Below the pieces are notes generated by a model that saw only the letters and a program-made list of their open reading frames with translations, was not told the origin of the DNA and did no database searches. Shown here piece after piece: positions 7,777 to 16,673 of a DNA stretch of 36,815 nt. Each line of letters opens with the position of its first letter. The first letter of the stretch is position 1. The translations under genes and the position numbers were made by a program. The DNA comes from Acetonema longum DSM 6540 (lineage in GTDB: Bacteria > Bacillota > Negativicutes > Sporomusales > Acetonemataceae): contig NZ_AFGF01000205.1 in NCBI RefSeq assembly GCF_000219125.1, positions 1-36,815 of the forward strand. The letters run 5' to 3'.

Positions 7777-8772
7777 TTACTTGGTCATACTCTTGACAAT
7801 AGTTTCAATCCCCAGCTTGATACTCAGGGGACCGGCTGCCCGTACCGCCGCGTCAAGATGATAAACATGCCCGTGCTTTACGGCGGTTAAGGACTGCCAT
7901 ACGGAGGAAGCCTGTGTTGCTTCAGATAGATAGCGTTGCTTGTATCCGTTCGCTTCCAACCCTAATGAACCGAACAGGAAGATATAGTCCGGGTTGAGCG
8001 CTGCTATCCCCTCCAAAGAAACCGCTTGCCCCTTTGGGGGATAACCGTTCGGAGGCCTCAACCCCAGGCCGTTCTCTCGGTTGAACCACACTGGATTTTC
8101 CGCTGAGCCTATAACAATAAAGTTGCCTTTATTACCGCTGTGTTCAAACAGTAACGCCACAGTTTTATCACTATAGCCGGAAAGCTTACTCCTGGATTCA
8201 GCAATCAGCGTTTCGATATCCGCAATGTATGCCTCTGCCTTTTCTTCCTCACCGAGGTACTTGGCAAAATCCCGCAACTGTTTCTTCCAGTCGGGGCTGT
8301 CGAACATTGCCACAGGAGCGATCTGAGAAGCTCGTTCGTATAACTTCATATCCAGATGCTCTGCTTCAGCGGTATGGAAAATAAGGTCAGGCGCCAGCTC
8401 CGCCAGCTTCTCAAGATTTGGCGCCTTGCCTTTTCCCAGGTCTTCGATTTTCGCATTCGCGGCGTAGAGCTGCAAGGTTCCAAAACCTTTTAATGACTGT
8501 TCGGCCAAAGTAGACGCAATAGGGGGAGTCTCCAAAGCAAACAAGCTTTCCATAAAACCAAAATCAAGAATCGCAATTCGTTCGGGTTTTTTCATTAAGG
8601 TTATTTGCTTGCCTAAAGCATCTTTCATTGTTCGCGGCCAGATCTTTTTTCCCGCATCTGTTTTATCGGCAGCTGTCAATGTTGCGCGACTATTTGCGGG
8701 TGTCCCGGCGCATCCGGCTAGTATGCCCGTCAATAGGGAGAGAGAGAGAATCAATCCTAGGAGTTTTTTCAT
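7777..8772 (-). CDS. Iron-siderophore-type ABC transporter substrate-binding lipoprotein
   Basis: 331-residue periplasmic-binding-protein-2 family protein (FepB/FhuD/BtuF type). Residues 1-20 form a lipoprotein signal with lipobox LAGC, Cys20 being the lipidated residue. The mature part starts with KDALGKQITLMKKPERI, the usual first strand of the family, and ends with DAAVRAAGPLSIKLGIE, characteristic of siderophore-binding members. It captures the ligand outside the cytoplasmic membrane and delivers it to the FecCD permeases encoded next. It is the first gene of the six-gene minus-strand array. I could not see a convincing Fur box in the 257 bases upstream, so iron control is unproven. Confidence 0.9.
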   Translation of the reverse strand: MKKLLGLILSLSLLTGILAGCAGTPANSRATLTAADKTDAGKKIWPRTMKDALGKQITLMKKPERIAILDFGFMESLFALETPPIASTLAEQSLKGFGTLQLYAANAKIEDLGKGKAPNLEKLAELAPDLIFHTAEAEHLDMKLYERASQIAPVAMFDSPDWKKQLRDFAKYLGEEEKAEAYIADIETLIAESRSKLSGYSDKTVALLFEHSGNKGNFIVIGSAENPVWFNRENGLGLRPPNGYPPKGQAVSLEGIAALNPDYIFLFGSLGLEANGYKQRYLSEATQASSVWQSLTAVKHGHVYHLDAAVRAAGPLSIKLGIETIVKSMTK

Positions 8773-8979
8773 TCTATCTGTAATGCCCTCCGTTTCATTT
8801 AATCCGCAGAGCTAAGATTAACTCTATATTGCAATACGGTTTCGATATTGAATGCCAGTATATCAAAACCCATCCCACATTGGAATGGACATAGTTACAA
8901 TCTGCATGGATTTTTACCGAATTGCCCTTGATATCGGCAGCTTCTCATAATTTTTCAAAAAGAAAGATGCTATGTCAAC

Positions 8980-9006
8980 TTGACTCGCTATGGAATATAG
9001 TATAGT
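8980..9006 (+). promoter_or_regulatory. Possible sigma-A promoter for the SDR gene
   Basis: TTGACT (8980-8985) and TATAGT (9001-9006) are separated by 15 bases, shorter than ideal. They lie 24 bases before the start codon, whose ribosome site is GGGGTGAT. The region 8773-9029 is the divergent spacer between transporter and SDR gene. It also contains a TATTGCAATA palindrome at 8827-8836 and no obvious gene. Confidence 0.35.
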
Positions 9007-9029
9007 GAAGTAATGATTGGGGTGATGCT

Positions 9030-9929
9030 ATGTACCCGAAATACCCATATTTTGGCATGGAAAAGCAATGCGAAAACGTCCCGATAACCTTTCCGCCTCA
9101 GCATCAAAACCGGCAGCCAGGGATGGAATACCTTTTGGAGCCACGCCCCATTTCGGAAGATCCCACTGTTTCAGGCAGCTGTAAATTACAAGGAAAAGTA
9201 GCTCTCGTTACAGGCGGCGACAGCGGGATAGGGAGGGCAGTTGCTTACGCTTTTGCGAAAGAGGGAGCGAACCTAGCCATTGCCTATCTGAACGAACACC
9301 GGGATGCAAAAGAAACTGAGGCGCGGATCCATGAGCTGGGACAAAAAGCGATCCTGCTGCCGGGTGATTTACGTAGTGAAAAACAATGCTGCCAGGTAGT
9401 TGCAAGGACCAGGGAGGTCTTGGGGCAATTAGACATACTGGTCAACAATCATGGCGTCCAGTTTCCGCAATTATCTGTTCTTGACATTTCGGCCGAACAG
9501 TTAGAGGACACGTTTAGAACCAATATTTTTGCCTTCTTTTATCTGGTGAAAGCCGCATTGCCTCATATGTGCCCATATAGTTCCATTATCAATACCACTT
9601 CGGTGACTGCTTACCAGGGAGAAAAATATCTCATTGACTATTCGGCAACAAAAGGGGCCATTGTCAGCATGACGCGCTCCCTGTCGCTATCATTGGCGCC
9701 GGAGCATATTCGCGTAAATGCGGTAGCACCCGGTCCCATTTGGACTCCTCTGAATCCTTCCAGCTATCCGGCCGAGCATATTAAGCATTTTGGGGCAGAT
9801 ACTCCCATGAGACGCGCCGGGCAGCCGTTTGAAGTCGCGCCGGCGTACGTGTATTTAGCCAGTGATGATTCACGCTATGTTTCGGGGCAAGTAGTACACG
9901 TGAATGGAGGCACGATTACAGAATCGTGA
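9030..9929 (+). CDS. SDR-family oxidoreductase (YhdF/YhxC-like)
   Basis: 299-residue classical short-chain dehydrogenase with the roughly 50-residue N-terminal extension typical of Bacillus YhdF/YhxC/YhxD general-stress proteins (PQHQNRQPG and a proline-rich stretch). The Rossmann motif is TGGDSGIGRA near residues 61-70, NNHG follows, the active-site Ser lies in NTTSVTAYQG, and the catalytic Tyr/Lys are in YSATKGA near residues 204-210. The C-terminus VSGQVVHVNGG is standard. The cofactor is probably NADP(H) or NAD(H); the substrate is unknown. It stands alone, divergent from the transporter array. Confidence 0.9.
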   Translation: MYPKYPYFGMEKQCENVPITFPPQHQNRQPGMEYLLEPRPISEDPTVSGSCKLQGKVALVTGGDSGIGRAVAYAFAKEGANLAIAYLNEHRDAKETEARIHELGQKAILLPGDLRSEKQCCQVVARTREVLGQLDILVNNHGVQFPQLSVLDISAEQLEDTFRTNIFAFFYLVKAALPHMCPYSSIINTTSVTAYQGEKYLIDYSATKGAIVSMTRSLSLSLAPEHIRVNAVAPGPIWTPLNPSSYPAEHIKHFGADTPMRRAGQPFEVAPAYVYLASDDSRYVSGQVVHVNGGTITES

Positions 9930-10004
9930 TGATACCATTAATTCAAACGGATCTGCCGCATCGTTTGTCTGCAGACTACTTTCCTCATTTTCGGGATAAT
10001 AGTT

Positions 10005-10028
10005 CCTTAACTAAGGGAATATTATAAT
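10005..10028 (+). promoter_or_regulatory. Candidate -10 element and overlapping palindrome upstream of ftsH
   Basis: TATAAT lies at 10023-10028, 41 bases before the start codon, and a CCTTA-AC-TAAGG palindrome at 10005-10016 covers where the spacer and -35 would be. The -35 match is poor (TAGTTC at 10000-10005). A promoter dependent on an activator, or one blocked by a repressor at the palindrome, is possible. No CIRCE or CtsR-type repeat was recognised. Confidence 0.35.
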
Positions 10029-10069
10029 CGTTGAAATATGGGACTCTTTAACGGAGGCTGGAAGCTGGC

Positions 10070-11878
10070 ATGGACAAGAAGCGGCGAAATTTTTCCGCAT
10101 GGTACCTGCTGTTAGCGATTATGGCAACCTGGTTGTTTAATGACTATGTCTATAAGCCGTTTATTATCCGGGAAACGGAAGTCAGTTATAATGTTTTCCT
10201 GCAGTATCTGGCGGAAAGCAAAATCAACGAGGTAATTTTAACCGGCGAACGTATCATCTTCACACTGAAAGGCGATGAAAAGCAACAAAAAGCCGCCGCC
10301 AATGTGGTGGCGGTCAACGATCCTGCCCTGGTGGACCGATTGGTGGCGTCAGGCGTAGCTTTTTCGGCACGGGCCCAAACCCAAAGCCTGCTGGCCACCA
10401 TTATGGGCTGGATATTGCCCCTATTGCCGTTAGTATTAATTTGGTACTTCATTATTAAACGCATGGGAGGAGGGCCCAGTGCCATGTCCCTCGGCCGCAG
10501 CAAAGCCCATGAAATCCAGGGAGAAATGATCGGCGTAAAATTTAGGGATGTGGGCGGTGTCGGTGAGGCGGAAGTGGAACTTCGGGAGATTATCGAGTAT
10601 TTGAAGAACCCGGGCAAATTCAGCTACATGGGAGCGAAACTGCCCAAGGGGGTTCTGCTGGTCGGCCCGCCGGGAACCGGCAAAACCCTGCTGGCCAAGG
10701 CTACCGCAGGAGAAGCCGGGGTGCCGTTCTTTTTTCTCACGGGTTCCAGCTTCGTCGAAATGTTTGTCGGCGTCGGCGCCGCCAGGGTGCGCGACCTTTT
10801 CGAGCAGGCGCAGCAAAAAGCGCCCTGCATCATCTTCATCGACGAGATTGACGCCATTGGACAGGCCCGTACCAGTGCGGGACGCATAGGGGGCAACAGT
10901 GAGCAGGAAAACACGCTCAATCAGCTGCTGGCGGAAATGGATGGCTTTAAAGCCAATTCCGGCGTAGTGATTATGGCGGCGACCAATCGTCCGGAAATTC
11001 TTGACCAAGCCCTGGTCAGACCCGGACGGTTCGACCGGCAGATTCAGGTGACACTGCCAACGGAGCCCGGGCGGCTTGAGATTCTTACCATCCATACCCA
11101 AACTATGCCCCTGGCGAACGACGTGAATTTACCGCAGCTGGCAAAGGTAACCGCCGGTTTTTCCGGCGCGGAACTAGCCAATATTGCCAATGAAGCCTCG
11201 CTTTTGGCCGTTCGCCGCGAAGCTAAACGGATTTCCATGGCGGATTTTGATTTGGCGATCGAACGGATTGTGGCGGGACTGCAGCGAAAAATACCGCTTT
11301 CAGGCGATGTCCGGGCTAAGGTTGCCTATCACGAGATCGGTCATGCCCTATTGGCTTACTTCCTTCCCGGAACCGATCCTGTCCATAAGATCAGCATTAT
11401 TCCCACTGCCAAGGGAGCCCTGGGCTACACGATGCAGCGGCCGGAAGAAGACCGCTATCTCATCGGGGAAAATGAGCTGAAAGCTCGCCTGGCAGTCCTG
11501 CTGGGCGGCAGGGCGGCCGAGCTCATCGTCTTTAATGAGGCCTCCACCGGGGCGGCGAATGATCTGGAACGGGCTACCGAAATGGCCCGGCGCATGGTAA
11601 CCGAGTTCGGCATGTCCCGGAAATTAGGGCCGGTTCGTTATGCGGCGGCAGCCGGCAGCTACCTGCAGACGGGCATTGCCGGCAGAGCAGATCTGAGCCC
11701 AGCCACTGTTTCTCATATCGATGAAGAAATCCTTGGCTTTTTAAATGAGGCTCAGGTAATCGCTGATAAAATACTGCGCGAGCATATGGATCTCCTGCAG
11801 AAAGCTGCCCGTTTTCTTCAGGAGGAGGAAGTCATCTCAGGCGATCAACTGGCCCGTATAGCCAATTCTATGTCTTGA
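10070..11878 (+). CDS. ftsH: ATP-dependent zinc metalloprotease FtsH
   Basis: 602-residue membrane-anchored AAA+ protease that extracts and degrades membrane and regulatory proteins. Membrane segments lie near residues 10-25 and 110-128, with an extracytoplasmic loop between. The AAA module has Walker A GPPGTGKT near 202-209, pore loop MFVG, Walker [11 protein letters not shown] and the second region of homology [20 protein letters not shown]. The protease has HEIGH (zinc ligands; HEAGH is more usual) and a downstream Asp in [10 protein letters not shown]. It is slightly shorter at the C-terminus than housekeeping FtsH. Its place between an SDR gene and a LysR gene, not beside tilS/hpt, suggests a second FtsH paralogue. 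A hairpin terminator follows immediately. Confidence 0.95.
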   Translation: MDKKRRNFSAWYLLLAIMATWLFNDYVYKPFIIRETEVSYNVFLQYLAESKINEVILTGERIIFTLKGDEKQQKAAANVVAVNDPALVDRLVASGVAFSARAQTQSLLATIMGWILPLLPLVLIWYFIIKRMGGGPSAMSLGRSKAHEIQGEMIGVKFRDVGGVGEAEVELREIIEYLKNPGKFSYMGAKLPKGVLLVGPPGTGKTLLAKATAGEAGVPFFFLTGSSFVEMFVGVGAARVRDLFEQAQQKAPCIIFIDEIDAIGQARTSAGRIGGNSEQENTLNQLLAEMDGFKANSGVVIMAATNRPEILDQALVRPGRFDRQIQVTLPTEPGRLEILTIHTQTMPLANDVNLPQLAKVTAGFSGAELANIANEASLLAVRREAKRISMADFDLAIERIVAGLQRKIPLSGDVRAKVAYHEIGHALLAYFLPGTDPVHKISIIPTAKGALGYTMQRPEEDRYLIGENELKARLAVLLGGRAAELIVFNEASTGAANDLERATEMARRMVTEFGMSRKLGPVRYAAAAGSYLQTGIAGRADLSPATVSHIDEEILGFLNEAQVIADKILREHMDLLQKAARFLQEEEVISGDQLARIANSMS

Positions 11879-11888
11879 TCGAAACGGC

Positions 11889-11925
11889 AAACGGCGGATC
11901 TTGTTTTGGAGATCCGCCGTTTTTT
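11889..11925 (+). terminator. Intrinsic terminator of ftsH
   Basis: A 12-13 bp GC-rich stem (AAACGGCGGATC paired with GATCCGCCGTTT) has an 8-10 base loop and ends in a run of T at 11920-11925. It begins 11 bases after the ftsH stop codon. Confidence 0.88.
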
Positions 11926-11980
11926 ATTGGCCCGGACGGTTATAATGCTGTGTCAAGCTTACGGTCCTCGCACCACTGAA

Positions 11981-12904
11981 TCACCTTAAAGCGTTCATCG
12001 GAAGCTTCTCGGTGAGCGGTACAGCATCAAATTCTTTGATAAACAGTGGAATGACCGGGTTGGGGTTGCTGCTTTTCCAGATGACCGCGATATTCCCGTA
12101 GGCATTGGCGCCTTTCATGGCTACAAAGGCCATGTTGGGCTGCATCATGCGGCAAAATACGGGGTCAAAGCTCCAAAAAGAAATACCCATGCCGGCCAGG
12201 ACCTGCCAAAAAAGAGTCTCGAACCGCGACGGCTGACTTACGATATGCGGCGTAAAACCCTGCATGTCGCACTGCTGCATAAACCAGTCCACGCCGTGAG
12301 GAAAAGTGGCGGGAGAAAGAAGAATAAACCGTTCTTCTTTCAGTTCAGCCAGATCAATGGAGTAGCGGTTGGCATAAGGATGGCTGCGCGGCAGCAAAAA
12401 GCACAGGCGGGCCCGGCGTACCTCGCGTATGGCAAATTTGGATTTGAGGTTATTGCTTAGATGCGGCGTGAAAGCAATGTCGAGCTCCTGCCGTTCCAGA
12501 TTATCGTTGATTTCCGGCACGGTAAGGATGCCGATGTCCAGTGCGACATGGGGATACAGGGCGGTGAAATGCTCCAGGATTTTCGGCAAAAATGTGCACT
12601 CAATCCCGGTGCACCCAATGCGCAGCTTACCCCAGATGTCTGTTTGCGATTTGCGTGTCCTGGAAAAAACATCATCAATTTTTGCAAACAGGGAGCCAGC
12701 CTCTTGCTGGAGAGTAAAGCCTGCCGGCGTTAACCGGACCGAGTGGTGATTGCGGACAAACAGCTGTACGCCGAGCTGTTCTTCCAATTCAATAATGTGC
12801 TTGCTTAAAGTTGACTGGCTGATATAGAGGCGTTCGGCCGCCTTGGTAAAGTTCAGACACTCGGCCACCAGCACAAATGAACGCAAGTATCGGACGCCCT
12901 CCAT
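11981..12904 (-). CDS. LysR-family transcriptional regulator
   Basis: About 307-residue LysR-type regulator. The N-terminal winged helix-turn-helix is seen in LNFTKAAERLYISQSTLSKH at about residues 17-36, followed by LEEQLGVQLFVRN and the C-terminal effector-binding domain (RIGCTGIE, FVLLSPATFP-like strand). The frame is open to 12988, but GGGGAGG lies just upstream of the ATG at 12904, where the family alignment also begins. It is divergent from the gene at 13146 and most likely controls the uroporphyrinogen-decarboxylase-like/MFS/porin cluster in response to its substrate. No unambiguous T-N11-A operator could be assigned in the 241-base divergent spacer, which holds only AT-rich sequence. 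Confidence 0.9.
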   Translation of the reverse strand: MEGVRYLRSFVLVAECLNFTKAAERLYISQSTLSKHIIELEEQLGVQLFVRNHHSVRLTPAGFTLQQEAGSLFAKIDDVFSRTRKSQTDIWGKLRIGCTGIECTFLPKILEHFTALYPHVALDIGILTVPEINDNLERQELDIAFTPHLSNNLKSKFAIREVRRARLCFLLPRSHPYANRYSIDLAELKEERFILLSPATFPHGVDWFMQQCDMQGFTPHIVSQPSRFETLFWQVLAGMGISFWSFDPVFCRMMQPNMAFVAMKGANAYGNIAVIWKSSNPNPVIPLFIKEFDAVPLTEKLPMNALR

Positions 12905-13145
12905 AAAAGCCTCCCCTTTACCAGCAGTATTCCAAAAAAAGTTAGATAATTCCGAATATATTATATTTCTTTCATAAAGTATACGCAAGCTCGCTGACCG
13001 GGATATTGGTTATGATTTTTTTTGCATACGCATTCTAGTTTTTGAATTTTACAAGGAGCTCCCATTCATGCTAGGATTTTTATTAAAAGAATATTCGGAT
13101 AAATACGAGTCCTGACTGATCCGGTTTAAAAAGGAGGGAGAATAT

Positions 13146-14281
13146 ATGAGCCGAGACAGTATGACCGCCGAAGATCGATTGGCGGCAACCATCGGGCTTA
13201 AGCCGGCGGATCGCGTAGTATGTGCGCCTGAGACCGGCAATTCTGCCGGACAATATGTTGGCATCAGCAACAAAGAATTTGTCTGGGAGTTTACCACCAA
13301 AGGCCTGCTGCCATCGAAAAGCTGGCCGCTGATCATCCCGTCTGGGACTGCAGCGCCGATATCAACGGTATTACCAGCGCTTATGTGGCCCAGCGGGCAG
13401 GCATGGGAAAAATGAAGCTGCCGGGTAAAGAGTTGGGCGATAATGTCCAGAGCCAGGTCATTGGGAGCGAAGTGATGACCAGGAATGATTACGACATCAT
13501 CCGGAAAAAGGGGTATGGGGAATATCAGCTGACTTTTCTGGAGCGAGCCAACGGCATTAGCCGGGAAGAAGTGCTGAAAGGCATGGCCGAAGCAGCCAGG
13601 ATCAGGGAATTGGAACTGGCTGCCATGCGCCGCCGGGGACAAATTCCTCTCTATGGGGACCTGGGCGGGTTGGTGCCGTTTGATGCCTTTTCGTTAGCCC
13701 GGTCCATTGAAAAGTATTACAAGGATATGTTTCAGATCGTCGACCAGTTGGAAGAACTGCTGCCGGTTGTGGCGGATTTTTTTGTTGCTGCGGCGGAAAA
13801 GACAGTGGCCGCCACCGGGATCAACCGGGTCTTTGTCGGCGGCAGCCGCTCGGCCGGTCAGTTTGTGGCCAAAAAGTACTTTGACAGGCTGATTTGGCCT
13901 TCTTTCAAAGCATTTATTGGAAATCTGACTGCCAAAGGCATTGTGCCCATTCTGCACTTTGACTGTGACTGGACCAAAAACCTGGAGTATTTCCTGGAAC
14001 TGCCCCGGGGTAAATTTGTGCTGGCCTTAGACGGCTCTACCGACATTTTTAAGGCCAAGGAAATACTGCACGGCCATTGTGCCCTTCACGGGGATGTGCC
14101 GGCCGCATATTTCACGGTGGCGTCGCCGTCCGAACTGGATGAATACTGTAAAAAGCTGATTCAAATAGCAGGAAAAGGCGGTGGGTTCTTACTGGCCTGC
14201 GGCTGCTGCCTGCCGATGAATGCCAGGCGGGAAAATGTCGAAACCTTTTTCCAGGCAGTTGAAAAGTATGGATATTATTAG
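13146..14281 (+). pseudogene. Uroporphyrinogen decarboxylase-fold protein, frameshifted
   Basis: The coding frame starts at ATG 13146 (strong AAGGAGGGAG site) and shifts at about 13303-13312. The upstream frame then runs on to a meaningless C-terminus ending at 13415, while the true continuation (IEKLAADHPVWDCSADINGI, then MGKMKLPGKELGDN) lies one frame away and runs to 14281. Restoring one base, for example a G in GGCCTGCTGCC, gives about 378 residues. That matches the 368-residue homologue at 15498, with parallel motifs LHFDCDW, LDGSTDIFKAKEIL, HGDVPAA and ACGCCLPMNARRENVE. The family (PF01208) includes corrinoid methyltransferases (MtaA, CmuA and MtvB types) besides HemE. Whether the shift is a real mutation, a sequencing error or programmed frameshifting cannot be decided here. 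Confidence 0.78.
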
Positions 14282-14297
14282 AAAGAGGTGAGAACTT

Positions 14298-15473
14298 GTG
14301 AGTAGAGGTCTGTTAAAGGCGGCAGTGCTTTCTATCTCCCTGCTGCTCCTGGCGGCCACGGCTGTTTCGCCGGCACTGGCCAATATCGGCGCGGTGTTTA
14401 CGGAAGCCAGCCCCCGGACGATTATGCTGCTGGTGGCGTTGCCGTCGATGACCATGGTGCTGGCGTCGCTGCTGTTTGGCAAACTGAGCGAATGGGCGAC
14501 CCGGCGGGAACTGACCAATGCGGCCATGGTTCTCTTTTTAATCGGCGGCGTTACGCCGTACTTTATGGATGATCTGACGCTGATTTTAGGGATGAGGGCC
14601 ATTCTGGGGCTGAGTCTGGGCATGATCTTTCCCTTGTCCCTGGTCCTGATCGCGGATTTTTTCAGCGCCAATGAACGAGTGGCCGTAATGGGCCTGCAAA
14701 GCGTGTTTGTAAATGCAGGCGGGATTATTTTCCCCCTGGCCGGCGGCATATTGTGCGTTGCCGACTGGCACAATACCTTTCTGGCCTATTTATTCGGCGC
14801 GGTCATCTTCGCCTTTGTTTATTTTTATCTTCCCGAGCCGCCCAAAGCCGCAGCGGCCGGGGAGAGCGGCCAGGCCGCGCGAAAAGTGCCTCTGCCCGGC
14901 CGGGTGTATTTTGTCGAAGGCATCGTATTTTTCTATAATCTGTTGATTTTTGCCTTCTTTACCAACGTCGCCATTCAGGTGGTCGGGGAAGATATGGGCA
15001 ATGCCGCCAGCGCCGGTTATGCGCTGACCTTGTTTACCGGCGGCGGAGTCCTGGCCGGCCTGGTATTTGGCCGGATCATGCAGATAGCCGGAAATTTCAC
15101 CATTGCGGCCGGCTGGCTGGTTACAGCGGCAGGACTGGCGATCATCTCCGGCGTTCACGATTTTAACCTGCTGCTGCTGGGCTGTTTTATCGGCGGTTTC
15201 GGTTTTTCCACCACCTGCCCGGCGCTGTTTGTCACCCTGTCGCTGATTACGCCGCCGGCCCGGGTGGCGCTCAGCCTGCCCCTGGCTTCCGCCGCCGGCG
15301 GCATTGGCCAGTTTGCGGCGCCCTTTGTGTTTGAAGCCGTCAACGCTCTGTTTGGGCAGCATGCCGGACGGTTTCCCCTGCTGGTCAGTGCGGCGGTTCT
15401 GGCGGCCGGCGGCTTGCTGCTGGCGCTGCAGACTTTGGCCCGGCCGCCCCAAGCGGCCAATATCAACAATTAG
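14298..15473 (+). CDS. MFS transporter
   Basis: 391-residue major facilitator with about twelve hydrophobic segments. A first helix (LLKAAVLSISLLLLAATAVS) is followed by a short extracellular turn and by the loop 2-3 motif FGKLSEWATRRE near residues 55-66. The start is GTG with an AAGAGGTGAG ribosome site, 16 bases after the preceding gene, so it is in the same operon. Lying between two related uroporphyrinogen-decarboxylase-fold genes, it probably imports (or exports) the compound they act on. Substrate not identifiable. Confidence 0.88.
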   Translation: MSRGLLKAAVLSISLLLLAATAVSPALANIGAVFTEASPRTIMLLVALPSMTMVLASLLFGKLSEWATRRELTNAAMVLFLIGGVTPYFMDDLTLILGMRAILGLSLGMIFPLSLVLIADFFSANERVAVMGLQSVFVNAGGIIFPLAGGILCVADWHNTFLAYLFGAVIFAFVYFYLPEPPKAAAAGESGQAARKVPLPGRVYFVEGIVFFYNLLIFAFFTNVAIQVVGEDMGNAASAGYALTLFTGGGVLAGLVFGRIMQIAGNFTIAAGWLVTAAGLAIISGVHDFNLLLLGCFIGGFGFSTTCPALFVTLSLITPPARVALSLPLASAAGGIGQFAAPFVFEAVNALFGQHAGRFPLLVSAAVLAAGGLLLALQTLARPPQAANINN

Positions 15474-15497
15474 ACCAAACGGGAGGGAGAGTTAAGG

Positions 15498-16604
15498 ATG
15501 AAAACAAATCAGGAACTGCTGCAGGAGCGCAAAGACAGGCTGAAAAAGGCGATTACCTTTCAGAAAACGGACCGGACGCCGGTTATTCTCACCGGGGATG
15601 CTTTCTGCGCCAGGCATGTGGGAATGAAATTGTCGGAATTCTGTTCCGACATGAAGGCATCCCATCGGGCCATATTTGCCTCGATCCGGGCCCTGGGCGA
15701 TGTAGACGGTACCGGCGGCACCTTTGCGGCAGCCACCATGTTCCCGTTGATGTTTTATACCAGGATTAAACTGCCGGGCCGCGAATTGCCCGACGATACC
15801 CCCTGGCAGCTTGACGAGCGGGAAATGATGACCGTAGAAGACTACGACACCATTTTGAAACGAGGCTGGAGTACGTTTAGCCGCGATTATTTGACGAACC
15901 GGCTGGGCATTGACGTGGATTGCCTGTCGGCGCAGTTGGCCGATGTCCCGCAGTTCATGAAGAACTTTGAAGATGCCGGCTATCTGGTGTATACTCCCAG
16001 CGCCTCCATTACCGTGAACGAATACCTTAGCGGCGGACGCTCCTTTCCCAAATTCATGCGGGACCTGTTTAAAATGCCGGACAAAGTGGAGGCGGTTCTG
16101 GACCTGATCCTGGAAGAATCCCTGACCGCCCTCAGAGCGCAGATCCGGGCTTGCAAGCCGTTGGTGGCGTTCATTTCGCCGGCCCGGGGCGCCAGCCAGT
16201 TTTACTCTCCCAAGCTGTGGGAGCGTTTTGTCTGGAAATACTTGAAGGCTGCCGCCGAAGCGATCATCGAGGAAGGCGCGGTGGCAGACCTGCATATTGA
16301 CGGCAACTGGGAACGGGATCTGGCTTTTTTCAAACAGTTGCCGAAACAAAAATGCATCTTTGAATCCGACAGTGCCACCGATATTTATAAGGTCAGAGAA
16401 GCTCTGGGAGACCACATGTGCATCAAGGGCGATGTCCCGGCGGCGCTGCTTGCCCTGGGAACACCTGACGACGTGTATAACTATTGCAGCGGGCTGATCA
16501 AGGATATGGGGCCCGGATTCATCCTGGCATCCGGTTGCACCATACCGCCCAACGCCCCGGTGGAAAATGTGAAAGCCATGGTTGCCGCCGCTGTCGGCAA
16601 GTGA
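15498..16604 (+). CDS. Uroporphyrinogen decarboxylase-fold protein (putative methyltransferase-like)
   Basis: 368-residue PF01208 protein, intact paralogue of the frameshifted gene at 13146. Landmarks are the N-terminal RLKKAITFQKTDRTPVILTG, mid-protein LPGRELPDD, LHIDGNWERDL, FESDSATDIYKVREAL, IKGDVPAAL and ASGCTIPPNAPVENVKAMV. The position of the zinc-type Cys in MtaA-like HxC motifs is not conserved (HID-G here, HFD-C in the paralogue), so the two copies probably differ in metal or substrate handling. HemE is unlikely because the rest of haem synthesis is absent and the context is a regulated transporter cluster. A role in corrinoid-dependent demethylation, common in acetogenic Negativicutes, is a reasonable but unproven inference. 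Confidence 0.82.
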   Translation: MKTNQELLQERKDRLKKAITFQKTDRTPVILTGDAFCARHVGMKLSEFCSDMKASHRAIFASIRALGDVDGTGGTFAAATMFPLMFYTRIKLPGRELPDDTPWQLDEREMMTVEDYDTILKRGWSTFSRDYLTNRLGIDVDCLSAQLADVPQFMKNFEDAGYLVYTPSASITVNEYLSGGRSFPKFMRDLFKMPDKVEAVLDLILEESLTALRAQIRACKPLVAFISPARGASQFYSPKLWERFVWKYLKAAAEAIIEEGAVADLHIDGNWERDLAFFKQLPKQKCIFESDSATDIYKVREALGDHMCIKGDVPAALLALGTPDDVYNYCSGLIKDMGPGFILASGCTIPPNAPVENVKAMVAAAVGK

Positions 16605-16673
16605 TGATCCATAAGCCGGGGGCCAAGAATTGACAAAAAAATTAAATGAACAGAAGAATAGAGGGGGAGACCT

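Noticed and set aside
8773-9029. Fur box for the importer array
   Set aside because: Only a short TATTGCAATA palindrome and loose AT-rich repeats are seen; none fits the 19-bp Fur consensus well enough.
16630-16660. TTGACA upstream of the porin gene as its own promoter
   Set aside because: A good -35 match exists at 16630-16635, but there is no acceptable -10 at 16-18 bases, so it is not listed as a promoter.
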